47,152 nucleotides of DNA. Origin: Burkholderiales bacterium. GTDB lineage: Bacteria; Pseudomonadota; Gammaproteobacteria; Burkholderiales; Casimicrobiaceae. Positions within the stretch are counted from its first letter, which is position 1, and each line of letters opens with the position of its first letter. Location: contig JAICUU010000003.1 in the NCBI GenBank assembly GCA_025935675.1, forward strand, positions 1-47,152, given 5' to 3'. The notes beneath the pieces were generated by a model. The model was given only the letters and a program-made list of their open reading frames with translations. It was not told the origin of the DNA and did no database searches. A program made the translations under genes and the position numbers. This document shows, one piece after another, positions 25,970 through 35,571 of the stretch.

Positions 25970-27316
25970 TCAATCCGGATCGATCGCGGTGACGTCCGCG
26001 GCCGCACGACCGCGTGCGAGCGTGATGTCGAGCGCGTCGCCGCGCGTGAGGGTCCGCGCATCCTGGACGATCTCGCCGCCCTCCTTGCGCGCCACGATCG
26101 CGTAGCCGCGCTCCAGCACGTGCTGGGGCGACAGGTGCGCGAGGCTTTGCGCGAGGCCATCGACGCGTGCCGCGGCGTTGACCACCGCGAGCGCCGCCGC
26201 GCGCTGCCAGCGCTCGGCGAAGGCGGCGACCAGCGCGGCATCGGCGAACGGCGTGCGCATCTCGCGGCGCAGCCGCTGCGCACCGGACGCGACCGCCGCC
26301 GCGCGCGCCGCGGTGTCGCGCCGCCAGGCGAGCGCCAGGCGCGTGGCGTGCGCGCGCAGGCGGTCCTCTTCGCCGGCGAGCCGCGCGCGCGGATGGACGA
26401 GTCCGCGCGCGGCGAGATCGGCGCGCTGCGTGCGCGTCGCCAGCGCATGCCGCATGCCGCGCACGGTGCGCGCTGCGAGTTGGGCGACGCGGTGCACGAA
26501 CGCCGCACCGTCCGGCGCGACCAGCGTCGCCGCGCCGGTCGGCGTGGGTGCGCGCACGTCGGCGACGAAGTCGGCGATCGTGAAGTCGGTCTCGTGGCCG
26601 ACACCCGAGACCACCGGCAGCCGCGACTCGACGATCGCGCGCGCCACCGCTTCCTCGTTGAAGGCCCACAAATCCTCGATCGAGCCGCCGCCGCGACAGA
26701 CGACGAGCACGTCGACCTCGCCATGCGCGTTCGCCTCGGCGATCGCGGCGGCGATCTCCGCGGCGGCGCCGGCGCCCTGCACGGCGCATGGATAGACGAT
26801 CGCGCGCAATCCCGGCCAGCGGCGTGCCAGCGTCGTCAGGACGTCGCGCAGCGCGGCGGCGCGCGTCGACGTGACGATGCCGACCGCGCGCGGGAACGGC
26901 GGCAGCGGCCGCTTGCGCGCGGCATCGAACCAGCCGGCCGTCTCGAGGCGCGCCTTGAGCTTCAGGAAGTGCTCGTACAGCGCGCCGCTGCCGGCCTGGC
27001 GGATGCTGTCGACCGCGAGCTGGAACTCGCCCCGCGGCTCGTAGACCGACGCCATCGCGCGGACCTCGACGGCCATGCCGTCGGCTACCGCGAAGTCGAT
27101 GAGGCGCGCGCGCGTGCGCCACATCACGCAGCGCACCTGCGCGCCGGCGTCCTTGAGGGCGAAATAGCAATGGCCGGAGGCGGCGCGCGTGAAGCCGCTC
27201 ACCTCGCCGGCGACGCGCACGACGCCGAGCTCGCGCTCGAGCGCCAGGCGCGCCGATGCGACGAGCGCCGATACCGAAAGCGGCGCGCGATTGTCAAGCG
27301 GCGTCGAGGCGCTCAT
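25970..27316 (-). CDS. xseA: Exodeoxyribonuclease VII large subunit
   Basis: The 448-residue protein has the N-terminal OB-fold (VSALVASARLALERELG, VAGEVSGFTRAASGHCYFALKD) and the catalytic part with CRGGGSIEDLW, FNEEAVARAI, SGVGHETDFTIADFVAD and RAPTPTGAA, followed by the coiled-coil region and a C-terminal YAIV motif. It degrades single-stranded DNA together with XseB, whose gene is not in this window. The ATG at 27316 starts the usual N-terminus. A CAAAAT hexamer ends six bases before it, so a leaderless transcript is possible. Confidence 0.95.
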   Translation of the reverse strand: MSASTPLDNRAPLSVSALVASARLALERELGVVRVAGEVSGFTRAASGHCYFALKDAGAQVRCVMWRTRARLIDFAVADGMAVEVRAMASVYEPRGEFQLAVDSIRQAGSGALYEHFLKLKARLETAGWFDAARKRPLPPFPRAVGIVTSTRAAALRDVLTTLARRWPGLRAIVYPCAVQGAGAAAEIAAAIAEANAHGEVDVLVVCRGGGSIEDLWAFNEEAVARAIVESRLPVVSGVGHETDFTIADFVADVRAPTPTGAATLVAPDGAAFVHRVAQLAARTVRGMRHALATRTQRADLAARGLVHPRARLAGEEDRLRAHATRLALAWRRDTAARAAAVASGAQRLRREMRTPFADAALVAAFAERWQRAAALAVVNAAARVDGLAQSLAHLSPQHVLERGYAIVARKEGGEIVQDARTLTRGDALDITLARGRAAADVTAIDPD

Positions 27317-27501
27317 CGTGGAATTTTGCACCGGCATGCGCCACCGATCGGCCGCATCGGCCGATGACGGTTGCATTGCAGCCATGTTGCCGCTGGGGAC
27401 AATTCACAACTCATTGAAACGACGCGCGGTTTTTCGGTGCAAATTCGGGCAGCGCAGACAAAGCGTTGATGGCGGCTGCACTTAGCGCGCGAATTTACAA
27501 G

Positions 27502-27536
27502 ATATGCACACGGCTATCCACAGGATTTGTGGACAA
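27502..27536. promoter_or_regulatory. Cluster of three DnaA-box-like 9-mers
   Basis: Three 9-mers each differ from TTWTNCACA at one position: ATATGCACA (27502-27510, +), CTATCCACA (27514-27522, +) and TTGTCCACA (27528-27536, - strand). The last two form a dyad TCCACA-ggatt-TGTGGA (27517-27533). The neighbours are not the usual oriC genes, so a DnaA-titrating or regulatory site is more likely than an origin. It could equally be the operator of another repressor. Confidence 0.45.
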
Positions 27537-27622
27537 CGCGCAACCACCGCGCGAATGGCTCGCGATGCGCGCGGCGGCGGCGTGCGCCGCCGCCGCGCCG
27601 GAACGGTGCGTCAGCCGCGCGC

Positions 27623-27628
27623 TAAAAT
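27623..27628 (+). promoter_or_regulatory. -10 element before glnS
   Basis: TAAAAT matches the -10 consensus at five of six positions in a GC-rich setting. The predicted start point falls on or next to an ATG at 27636, the first codon of a 14-codon mini-ORF. No -35 element is visible. Confidence 0.45.
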
Positions 27629-27635
27629 GCGTGGC

Positions 27636-27676
27636 ATGCCAGGTACAAAGACGGCGAGCCAAGCGGAGCGCACCCG

Positions 27677-27680
<4 letters not shown>
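27636..27680 (+). other. 14-codon mini-ORF (possible leaderless leader peptide) before glnS
   Basis: The frame reads MPGTKTASQAERTR and stops at 27678-27680, inside the ATGA start of glnS. It begins seven bases after TAAAAT, so it would be translated from a leaderless message. It has no run of Gln codons, so classical attenuation is unlikely. Confidence 0.35.
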
Positions 27681-29527
<1,847 letters not shown>

Positions 29528-29557
29528 TCATCACGCGCGCACGGCCGATTCCCCCCT

Positions 29558-29661
29558 CGTCATTCCCGCGAAAGCGGGAATCCAGATCTGACGCGGAATT
29601 AGGCACAGCGGCGACCTATCGGCGCGTCACGACTGGATCCCCGCTTTCGCGGGGATGACGG
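29558..29661. repeat. ~104-bp composite repeat, copy 3
   Basis: Left arm 29558-29585, inverted right arm 29633-29661, 47-base interior. It begins 31 bases after the glnS stop. Its right arm runs directly into the 28-bp tandem array. Confidence 0.8.
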
Positions 29662-29750
29662 TCGTTCAGCGATTTCGCGGGGATGGCGGTCGTTCAGCGC
29701 TTTCGCGGGGATGACGGTCGTTCAGCACTCTTGCGGGGATGACCGTCGTG
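29643..29750 (+). repeat. 28-bp tandem array, about 3.8 units
   Basis: Units lie at 29643-29670, 29671-29698 and 29699-29726, with a partial, diverged unit at 29727-29750. Each unit carries TTTCGCGGGGATG from the right arm of the composite repeat plus GCGGTCGTTCAGC-like sequence. Units differ by one or two bases, so the expansion is recent. The array lies about 100 bp upstream of htpX. The rest of 29528-29847 holds no gene. Confidence 0.85.
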
Positions 29751-29785
29751 GCGGGGCGCTTGATCCGCGCGCGCCGCGGACCCAT

Positions 29786-29811
29786 CTTGCTCCGGCCGGG
29801 TGCGCTACCAT
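29786..29811 (+). promoter_or_regulatory. Possible heat-shock-type promoter of htpX
   Basis: CTTGCT (29786-29791) and TACCAT (29806-29811), 14 bases apart, loosely fit the sigma-32 pattern CTTGAA-N13/14-CCCCAT, four of six at each element. htpX is a heat-shock gene in E. coli. The fit is weak. Confidence 0.25.
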
Positions 29812-29847
29812 CGCGCCGGGCACGACCCCATCGACCGGAGGCCTCGC

Positions 29848-30723
29848 ATGAAACGCATCGTCCTCTTCATCGTCACGAACCTCGCCGTGGTGCTGGTGCT
29901 GTCGATCGTGCTGAAGCTCTTCGGCCTCGACCGCGCGATGGTCTCGCAGGCGGGGATGTCGTACGGGGGCCTGCTGGTGTTCTCGATGGTCGTGGGCTTC
30001 ACCGGCGCGATCATCTCGCTCCTGATGTCGAAGGCGGTCGCCAAGTGGACGACCGGCGCGCACGTGATCGACACGCCGGCCAACGACGCCGAGGCGTGGC
30101 TGATGGAGACGGTGCGCCGGCTCGCGTCGGCCGCCAACATCGGCATGCCCGAGGTGGCGATCTACGAGGGCGAGCCCAACGCTTTCGCCACCGGCGCGTT
30201 CCGCAACTCGGCGCTGGTGGCGGTGTCGACCGGCCTCCTGCAGTCGATGAACCGCGAGGAGGTCGAGGCGGTGCTCGGCCACGAGTTGTCGCACGTCGCC
30301 AACGGCGACATGGTCACGCTGACGCTGATCCAGGGTGTCGTCAACACGTTCGTGATCTTCCTCGCGCGCATCATCGGCTCGATCGTCGACAAGACGGTGT
30401 TCCGCACCGAGCGTGGCACCGGTCCTGGTTACTGGATCACGGTGATGGTGCTGCAACTCGTGCTGGGGATCCTCGCGTCGATGATCGTCGCGTGGTTCTC
30501 GCGCTACCGCGAGTTCCGCGCCGACGCCGGCAGCGCGAAACTGCTCGGCCGCCCGCAGCCGATGATCAGCGCGCTGCGCCGCCTGGGCGGCGTCGAGGCC
30601 GGCGACCTGCCGAAGGCACTGTCGGGCTTCGGCATCACCGACAAGGGCGGCGTGATGTCGCTCTTCGCGACGCACCCGCCGATCGCGGCGCGCATCGCCG
30701 CGCTCGAGGCGCCGCGCGGCTGA
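29848..30723 (+). CDS. htpX: Protease HtpX (membrane M48 metalloprotease)
   Basis: The 291-residue protein has two N-terminal membrane segments ([19 protein letters not shown] and a second near [12 protein letters not shown]), the zinc motif HELSH in [11 protein letters not shown], two later hydrophobic segments and the third zinc ligand region [12 protein letters not shown]. It ends in [13 protein letters not shown]. It degrades damaged membrane proteins in the inner membrane. The start at 29848 has a strong ribosome-binding site (CCGGAGG, spacing seven); an in-frame upstream start lacks one. It is convergent with the next gene, 26 bases apart. Confidence 0.96.
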   Translation: MKRIVLFIVTNLAVVLVLSIVLKLFGLDRAMVSQAGMSYGGLLVFSMVVGFTGAIISLLMSKAVAKWTTGAHVIDTPANDAEAWLMETVRRLASAANIGMPEVAIYEGEPNAFATGAFRNSALVAVSTGLLQSMNREEVEAVLGHELSHVANGDMVTLTLIQGVVNTFVIFLARIIGSIVDKTVFRTERGTGPGYWITVMVLQLVLGILASMIVAWFSRYREFRADAGSAKLLGRPQPMISALRRLGGVEAGDLPKALSGFGITDKGGVMSLFATHPPIAARIAALEAPRG

Positions 30724-30749
30724 CCGGTCTGCGCCGGCGCGGACCGCGG

Positions 30750-31505
30750 CTACATCGGCGGCACGAAGCCGTCCTTGCCGAAGAACACGCGGCCGGCGGT
30801 GATGCGGCCGTCACGCTGGCGGGTCGCCGCGATGAACACGTGGTCGCCCGGGACATAGAACTTGTCGTACTCGTTGGTGACCACAGCCACCTGCGTCGCC
30901 GGGTCGGCGACGATCGCCGATTGCACATCGCCGTAGCGTAGCGCGATCGCGAGCGTGGCGCCGTCCGGCACAGCGGCGGCGATGGTGCCTTGTATGCGCA
31001 GCGACGACGGCGGCCGATCCCAGGCTACCTCGCCAACCTCGCCGTCGATGAAATTGTCCGGAAACACCAGCACGACGCGCGCGTGCAGCGTGCCGTCAGG
31101 CGTGCGCTCGACGATCGCGCGGGCGAGGTGCGGCGGCACGATCGCCGCCAAAGTGCCCGCGGCAACGTGAACGCCCCGCGAGTTCAGCGCCGTCTCGACG
31201 ATGACGAGCGAGCCGTTGTCCTCGCGCACGACCATCGGCGGACGGTAGGCATCGCGCATGTCGCTTTCGACGATGGCGCCGCGCACATGCAGGCTCGTTT
31301 GCGCGACGCCGGCGCCAGGGGCCGTCAGCCCGGCAGCGAGCATCGCGGCGAGCGCGAGCGGGAACGGGATCGCCGGCGGCCGCCGCGATCTCCACGATGC
31401 ATCGCCTCCGGCTGCGCGACGCTCCAACGTCGGCTCACCCAATTTGGTTGCCTGCTCCGCCGCGTCCAGACGAAACAGTATCGCAAGGCCGCGCGCGGCG
31501 CGCAT
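30750..31505 (-). CDS. Secreted beta-rich protein of unknown function (DUF5666-like)
   Basis: The 251-residue protein has a hydrophobic segment and likely signal-peptide cut after PGAGVAQ. The mature part has repeated short beta motifs with VRGAIVESD, LRIQGTIAAAV and the end GRVFFGKDGFVPPM. It resembles a group of small periplasmic OB-like proteins common in betaproteobacteria, but I cannot name a function. The start is uncertain: the ATG at 31505 puts about 55 residues before the hydrophobic segment, which is long for a signal peptide, and a TTG at 31427 would be more typical. The terminator of the SWIB gene lies just upstream, so it probably has its own promoter. Confidence 0.6.
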   Translation of the reverse strand: MRAARGLAILFRLDAAEQATKLGEPTLERRAAGGDASWRSRRPPAIPFPLALAAMLAAGLTAPGAGVAQTSLHVRGAIVESDMRDAYRPPMVVREDNGSLVIVETALNSRGVHVAAGTLAAIVPPHLARAIVERTPDGTLHARVVLVFPDNFIDGEVGEVAWDRPPSSLRIQGTIAAAVPDGATLAIALRYGDVQSAIVADPATQVAVVTNEYDKFYVPGDHVFIAATRQRDGRITAGRVFFGKDGFVPPM

Positions 31506-31530
31506 TCGTCCGAACGGCCGAGGCGGCGCC

Positions 31531-31572
31531 ACAAAAACCAACGGCCGGCGACCCTCGCGGGCGGCCGGCCGT
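31531..31572 (-). terminator. Intrinsic terminator of the SWIB/histone-like gene
   Basis: On the - strand a perfect 9-bp stem ACGGCCGGC / GCCGGCCGT with a 14-base loop is followed by TGG and a run of five T. It lies 21 bases after the stop of the SWIB gene and before the next gene on the same strand. Confidence 0.85.
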
Positions 31573-31592
31573 CGCGGTTCTGACGCGCCTCG

Positions 31593-32003
31593 TTACTTGA
31601 GGTGATTCGAGATGAGCTTGGTCATCTCGAACATCGAGACCTTGCCCTTGCCGCCGAACACGGACCGCAGCTTGTCGTCGGCGTTGATCATGCGCTTGTT
31701 GACCGCATCCTGCAGCTTGTTCTTCTTGATGTAATCCCAGATCTTCTTGGTCACTTCGGTGCGCGGCAGCGGCACGTGGCCGATGACGGCGGCGAGCGTC
31801 GCGGAGGGCGTCATGGCCTTCATGAACGCGGCGTTCGGCTTGCGCTTGGCGGCGGACTTCTTGGCGGGCTTCTTGGCGGCGGGCGCCTTCTTCGGCGCGG
31901 ACTTCTTGGCGGCGGACTTCTTGGCGGCCGGCTTCTTCGCGGCGGTCTTCTTCGCGGCCGGCTTCTTCGCAGACTTCTTCGCAGCTTTTTTCGCAGTAGC
32001 CAT
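31593..32003 (-). CDS. Histone H1-like tail fused to a SWIB/MDM2 domain
   Basis: Of 136 residues, the first ~57 are Lys/Ala repeats (AAKKSAAKK, AAKKPAAKK), like the C-terminal tail of histone H1 and bacterial HC1/AlgP-type proteins. The rest (about 60-136) is a SWIB domain: LAAVIGHVPLPRTEVTKKIW and LQDAVNKRMINADDKL. It should be a basic nucleoid protein with a protein-binding domain of eukaryotic type. The ATG at 32003 has a strong ribosome-binding site (AAGGAGA). The gene has its own terminator. The repeated codons make the tail prone to length change. Confidence 0.9.
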   Translation of the reverse strand: MATAKKAAKKSAKKPAAKKTAAKKPAAKKSAAKKSAPKKAPAAKKPAKKSAAKRKPNAAFMKAMTPSATLAAVIGHVPLPRTEVTKKIWDYIKKNKLQDAVNKRMINADDKLRSVFGGKGKVSMFEMTKLISNHLK

Positions 32004-32224
32004 GGTTCTCCTTCCTGTCATAGGTGCGAGCGGACGGTGCCGATCGTTCTGGGGCGGCCCTCCTGTCGCGGGCAATCGCTCCATCGGCGGCGACTATACC
32101 GCATTTCCCAAGGGGCGGAAGGCATTTTGCGAGGGAAAACGCCCCGTTGTTGTAACGCTGCATCGCGCGCGTCGACGCCCTCGCGCGCGCGTCGCCGGCG
32201 CCGCGGTCGCGGGTCGCCGCGCGC

Positions 32225-32230
32225 TAGAAT
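32225..32230 (+). promoter_or_regulatory. -10 element before pdxH
   Basis: TAGAAT matches the -10 consensus at five of six positions. As at glnS, an ATG (32238) lies seven bases after it and opens a mini-ORF that ends on the pdxH start. No -35 element is visible. Confidence 0.4.
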
Positions 32231-32237
32231 CGCATGC

Positions 32238-32291
32238 ATGCGCGTCGCCGCTTTCCGGTCGCTCGCCATGACGGCCGCGCGCGTCCGATGA
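32238..32291 (+). other. 17-codon mini-ORF (possible leaderless leader peptide) before pdxH
   Basis: The frame reads [17 protein letters not shown] and stops at 32289-32291 inside the ATGA start of pdxH. Its layout copies that before glnS: -10 hexamer, seven bases, ATG, short frame, ATGA. Confidence 0.35.
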
Positions 32292-32938
32292 CCGACCGCG
32301 TCACCGATCTCGCCCGGCTGCGCTCGGACTACCGCCGGGCATCGCTCGACGTCGCCGGGCTCGATCCCGATCCGCTCGCGCAGTTCGCGGCCTGGCTCGA
32401 CGAGGCGATTCGCGCCGAGGCGCCGGAGCCGACGGCGATGACGCTCGCCACTGCCGACGCGCAGGGGCGCCCGTCGGCGCGCATCGTGCTCCTCAAGGGA
32501 ATCGACGCGCGCGGCTTCGTGTTCTACACCCACTACGACAGCGCCAAGGGCCGCGACCTCGCCGCCAATCCGCGGGCGGCGCTGGTGTGGTTCTGGGCGC
32601 CGCTCGAGCGCCAGGCGCGCGTCGAGGGCAGCGTCGAGGTCGTCGATGCGGCCGCCTCGGACGCCTATTTCGCGAGCCGGCCGCGCGGGTCGCGCGTGTC
32701 GGCGGCGGCTTCGCCGCAAAGCACGGAGATCGCCAATCGCGAATGGCTCGAGGCGCGCGTCGCCGAAATCGAGCGCGCGCATCCGGGCGACGACGTGCCG
32801 CGGCCCGAGCGCTGGGGCGGCTACCGCGTCGTGCCGGCGGCCGTCGAGTTCTGGCAGGGGCGGCCGTCGCGGCTGCACGACCGCATCCGCTACACGCGCG
32901 ACGGCGACACGTGGTCGCGCGCTCGGCTCGCGCCATGA
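32288..32938 (+). CDS. pdxH: Pyridoxamine 5'-phosphate oxidase
   Basis: The 216-residue flavoprotein makes pyridoxal 5'-phosphate. It shows the family order: [49 protein letters not shown] (key part YDSAKGRDL), VRVEG-like [35 protein letters not shown] and the C-terminal signature [13 protein letters not shown]. Length is normal. The ATG at 32288 is the family start; an in-frame ATG at 32234 would lie too close to the -10 element. The next gene is linked by a 22-codon mini-ORF. Confidence 0.96.
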   Translation: MTDRVTDLARLRSDYRRASLDVAGLDPDPLAQFAAWLDEAIRAEAPEPTAMTLATADAQGRPSARIVLLKGIDARGFVFYTHYDSAKGRDLAANPRAALVWFWAPLERQARVEGSVEVVDAAASDAYFASRPRGSRVSAAASPQSTEIANREWLEARVAEIERAHPGDDVPRPERWGGYRVVPAAVEFWQGRPSRLHDRIRYTRDGDTWSRARLAP

Positions 32939-33003
32939 GCGGCGGGGTCGGCAACGTGCACGCTCCGGCATGGCCGCGCGCCGCGCGGCCGCTGCGGCGA
33001 TGA
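32935..33003 (+). other. 22-codon mini-ORF bridging pdxH and the MFS gene
   Basis: ATG at 32935 overlaps the pdxH stop (ATGA), and the frame stops at 33001-33003 inside the ATGA start of the MFS gene. The 61-base gap is filled exactly. The peptide starts [13 protein letters not shown] and ends in Arg. Confidence 0.35.
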
Positions 33004-34175
33004 CCGCCGCGCGGGACGGCATCGTCGACGACCAGCGCGAGACACGCACGCTCTACGCGCTGATCGGCCTTTGCATCGCCAACCACACGGTACTTGGCGG
33101 CTCGCGCGTCGTCGTGACGCTGTCGGCGCTCGCGCAAGGCGCCGGCGCCGGCCAGGTCGGGGTGCTGCTCGCGCTCTACGCGCTCCTGCCGATGCTGATC
33201 GCCGTGGCCGCGGGGAGATGGTCCGACCGCGTCGGGGTGCGCCGGCCGATGCTGGTCGGCTCGGTGCTGCTCGCCTGCGGCGCGAGCCTGCCGTGCACGA
33301 CGGAAGGCATGGCGCCGCTCTACCTGACCGCGGCGAGCTGCGGTGTCGCGTTCAGCATGTTCCAGATCGCCGCGCAGAATGCCACGGGCGAGCTCGCCGG
33401 CCCGATGCACCGCTCGCGCAACTTCTCGCTGCTGGCGCTCGGGCAATCGACGTCGGGCATCATCGGCCCGCTGGTGGCCGGCCTGTCGATCGACCACCTG
33501 GGCTTCGCATGGGCATTCGGCGTGCTCGCGCTCATTCCGCTCGTGCCCGCGGCGATCCTCGCCGCCGGCATGCTGGCGGCGCTGCCCGGCCCGCAGCCGA
33601 TGCACCGCCGCATCGACGGCGGCGCGCTCGCGCTGCTCGCCGATGCGCGGCTGCGCAGGCTGCTCGGCGTCAACTCGCTGTTCTCGCTCGGCTGGGAGCT
33701 GCAGACGATCTTCATCCCGATCTTCGGCCGCTCGATCGGCTTGAGCGCGTCGGCGATCGGCGCCGTCATCGCGGCGTTCGCGGCGGCGACGTTCGTGGTC
33801 CGCTTCCTGATGCCGCTCTTCTCGCGGCGCTTCAGCGAAACCCAGGTGCTCGCGGGTGCGCTCGCGATCGCCGGCGTCGCCTACCTGATGCTGCCGTTCG
33901 CGGGTAGCGCCGAGACGCTGATGGTCGTGTCATTCGGCATCGGCTTCGGCCTGGGCGGCGGCCAGCCCATGGTGATGTCGCTGCTGCACACGCACGCGCC
34001 GCCCGGCCGGATGGGCGAGGCGGCGGGCGTGCGCATGTCGCTGTCGCAATCGCTGGCGGTCGCGGTGCCGCTCGTGTTCGGCGCGTTCGGCGCGACGTTC
34101 GGCCTCGCGCCCGTGCTGTGGGCGGTGGGCCTGTGCCTCACCTCGGGCGGACTCTACGCGCGCTACCGGCTGTAG
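33000..34175 (+). CDS. MFS transporter, substrate unknown
   Basis: The 391-residue protein has about twelve hydrophobic segments and the MFS loop 2-3 motif GRWSDRVGVRRPML. Other landmarks are GQSTSGIIGPLVAGL and GIGFGLGGGQPMVMSLL. Such short MFS proteins mostly export drugs or metabolites, but the substrate cannot be read from sequence. The ATG at 33000 is chosen for its fit to the first helix and its link to the mini-ORF; an ATG at 32970 is also in frame. It is convergent with msrA. Confidence 0.85.
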   Translation: MTAARDGIVDDQRETRTLYALIGLCIANHTVLGGSRVVVTLSALAQGAGAGQVGVLLALYALLPMLIAVAAGRWSDRVGVRRPMLVGSVLLACGASLPCTTEGMAPLYLTAASCGVAFSMFQIAAQNATGELAGPMHRSRNFSLLALGQSTSGIIGPLVAGLSIDHLGFAWAFGVLALIPLVPAAILAAGMLAALPGPQPMHRRIDGGALALLADARLRRLLGVNSLFSLGWELQTIFIPIFGRSIGLSASAIGAVIAAFAAATFVVRFLMPLFSRRFSETQVLAGALAIAGVAYLMLPFAGSAETLMVVSFGIGFGLGGGQPMVMSLLHTHAPPGRMGEAAGVRMSLSQSLAVAVPLVFGAFGATFGLAPVLWAVGLCLTSGGLYARYRL

Positions 34176-34209
34176 CCGCCGGGACGCGCATGACCGCCAC
34201 CTTCGGTAA

Positions 34210-34782
34210 CTATGCCGATTGCGGCGTCCCGGACTTGAGGCGATCGCGGTACAGCTTGCGGAACTTGGCGACCTTCGGCGCCACCACCGCCATGCAATAG
34301 GGCTGGCGCGGATTGCGCTCGAAGTAGTCCTGGTGATAGCCCTCAGCGCGGTAGAACGGCGCCGCGCCCGCGAGCTCGGTGACGAGCGGCGCCGGCCACA
34401 GGCCTTCGGCCGAAACCTCGCCCATCACCGCCTCGGCGGTGGCGCGCTGCGCGTCGGACTGGGCGAAGATCACCGACCGGTACTGCGTGCCGACGTCGTT
34501 GCCCTGGCGGTCGCGCGTCGTCGGATCGTGCATGGTGAAGAACACGCGCAGAAGATCGGCATAGCTCACGACCGCCGGGTCGAACGCGATGTCGACGACC
34601 TCGGCGTGGCCGGTGCCGCCGCCGCAGACGGCCTCGTACGAGGGATCGGCGACGCGGCCGCCGGCATAGCCGGAAACGACGCTCGAAACGCCTGTCAGGT
34701 CGCGGAAGACGGCTTCGAGGCACCAGAAGCAGCCGCCGCCGAGGATGGCGTGCTCGAGGCGGGGCGATGGGGTGGCGGTCAT
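34210..34782 (-). CDS. msrA: Peptide methionine sulfoxide reductase A
   Basis: The 190-residue enzyme reduces methionine-S-sulfoxide in proteins. The catalytic motif GGGCFWCLEAVF lies near the N-terminus, followed by GYAGGRVADPSYEAVC, GHAEVVDIAFDP, HDPTTRDRQGNDVGTQYRS and the C-terminal YHQDYF. The ATG at 34782 has GGAG five bases upstream; the open frame before it has no family resemblance. It is divergent from the phosphate gene group. Confidence 0.97.
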   Translation of the reverse strand: MTATPSPRLEHAILGGGCFWCLEAVFRDLTGVSSVVSGYAGGRVADPSYEAVCGGGTGHAEVVDIAFDPAVVSYADLLRVFFTMHDPTTRDRQGNDVGTQYRSVIFAQSDAQRATAEAVMGEVSAEGLWPAPLVTELAGAAPFYRAEGYHQDYFERNPRQPYCMAVVAPKVAKFRKLYRDRLKSGTPQSA

Positions 34783-34893
34783 GCGGGCTCCTTCACGGGA
34801 ATGCGGTGCGGCCGCCCGCGCGGGCGGCGTTGCCGGGATGTCGCGGCCGGGGACGGCTCCCTTACATCGAGGGGACTTCCGGGCGCTCGTGTC

Positions 34894-34902
34894 TGCTAAT
34901 CT
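34894..34902 (+). promoter_or_regulatory. Extended -10 element before the DUF47 gene
   Basis: TG-N-TAATCT fits the extended -10 form and would start transcription near 34909, giving a leader of about 29 bases. It would drive the DUF47-pit-yihY group. No Pho-box repeat is visible near it. Confidence 0.4.
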
Positions 34903-34937
34903 GCGCCCGTCCGCCGCCGCTTCCAAGCCCCTCCCGC

Positions 34938-35558
34938 ATGCCTCTCCTGCCGCGCGAAGGCCGGTTCTTCGATTTTTTCGACCAGCACGCGGCGCTGTCG
35001 GTGAAGGCCGCGGAGGAGCTCGTCGCGGTGTTCGCCGACCTCGCCACGCTCGACGTCCGCAGCACGGCGATCCACCAGTACGAGAAGCAGGCCGACCGCA
35101 TCACGCACGACACCGTCCACCTGCTGCACCAGACGTTCATCACGCCGTTCGACCGCGACCAGATCCATGGCCTCGTCACGGCGATGGACGACGTCGTCGA
35201 CCTGATCGAGGACGCGGCCGAGTGCCTGTTCCTGTACGACGTGCGCAGGATCGGCCCCGAGGCGGCCGAGCTCGCGGCGATCTGCGTCAAGTGCACGGGC
35301 CGCGTCAAGGAGGCGGTGGCGTTGCTGCCGTCGATGAAGAACTCGGCGCGCATCCTTGCGATCTGCGGCGAGATCGACAAGCTCGAGAGCCACGCCGATG
35401 GCGTGTTCCGCACGGCGCTCGCCAAGCTCTTCCGCGAGGAGCCGGACGCGCGCGAGGTGATCAAGCAGAAGGAGGTTTACCTCTTGCTCGAGGAGATCAC
35501 CGACCGCTGCGAGGACGTCGCCAACCTGATCGAGGGCATCGTCCTCGAGGCCGCGTAG
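34938..35558 (+). CDS. DUF47 family phosphate transport regulator (Pit accessory protein)
   Basis: The 206-residue protein is helical and PhoU-like: FFDFFDQHAALSVKAAEELV, EKQADRITHDTVHLLHQTFITPFDRDQI (key part FITPFDRDQI), MDDVVDLIEDAAE and LLLEEITDRCEDVANLIEGIVLE. Such proteins sit next to Pit transporters and modulate phosphate uptake. The ATG at 34938 gives the family N-terminus. The pit gene follows 13 bases after the stop. Confidence 0.93.
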   Translation: MPLLPREGRFFDFFDQHAALSVKAAEELVAVFADLATLDVRSTAIHQYEKQADRITHDTVHLLHQTFITPFDRDQIHGLVTAMDDVVDLIEDAAECLFLYDVRRIGPEAAELAAICVKCTGRVKEAVALLPSMKNSARILAICGEIDKLESHADGVFRTALAKLFREEPDAREVIKQKEVYLLLEEITDRCEDVANLIEGIVLEAA

Positions 35559-35571
35559 GCGCCCGATCGCG

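Larger units (their letters stand above)
27317..27676. other. AT-rich divergent intergenic region between xseA and glnS
   Basis: This 360-base region is clearly richer in A/T than its surroundings, especially 27400-27540. It holds the DnaA-box-like cluster at 27502-27536, the glnS promoter element at 27623-27628 and a 14-codon mini-ORF before glnS. No larger gene is visible. Confidence 0.6.

Noticed and set aside
27404-27540. Possible replication origin
   Set aside because: The DnaA-box-like sites and lower GC content are suggestive, but dnaA, dnaN, gidA and rpmH are absent and only three imperfect boxes are seen.
29643-29750. Possible CRISPR array
   Set aside because: The 28-bp units are directly adjacent with no unique spacers, and no cas genes are present. 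It is a plain tandem repeat.
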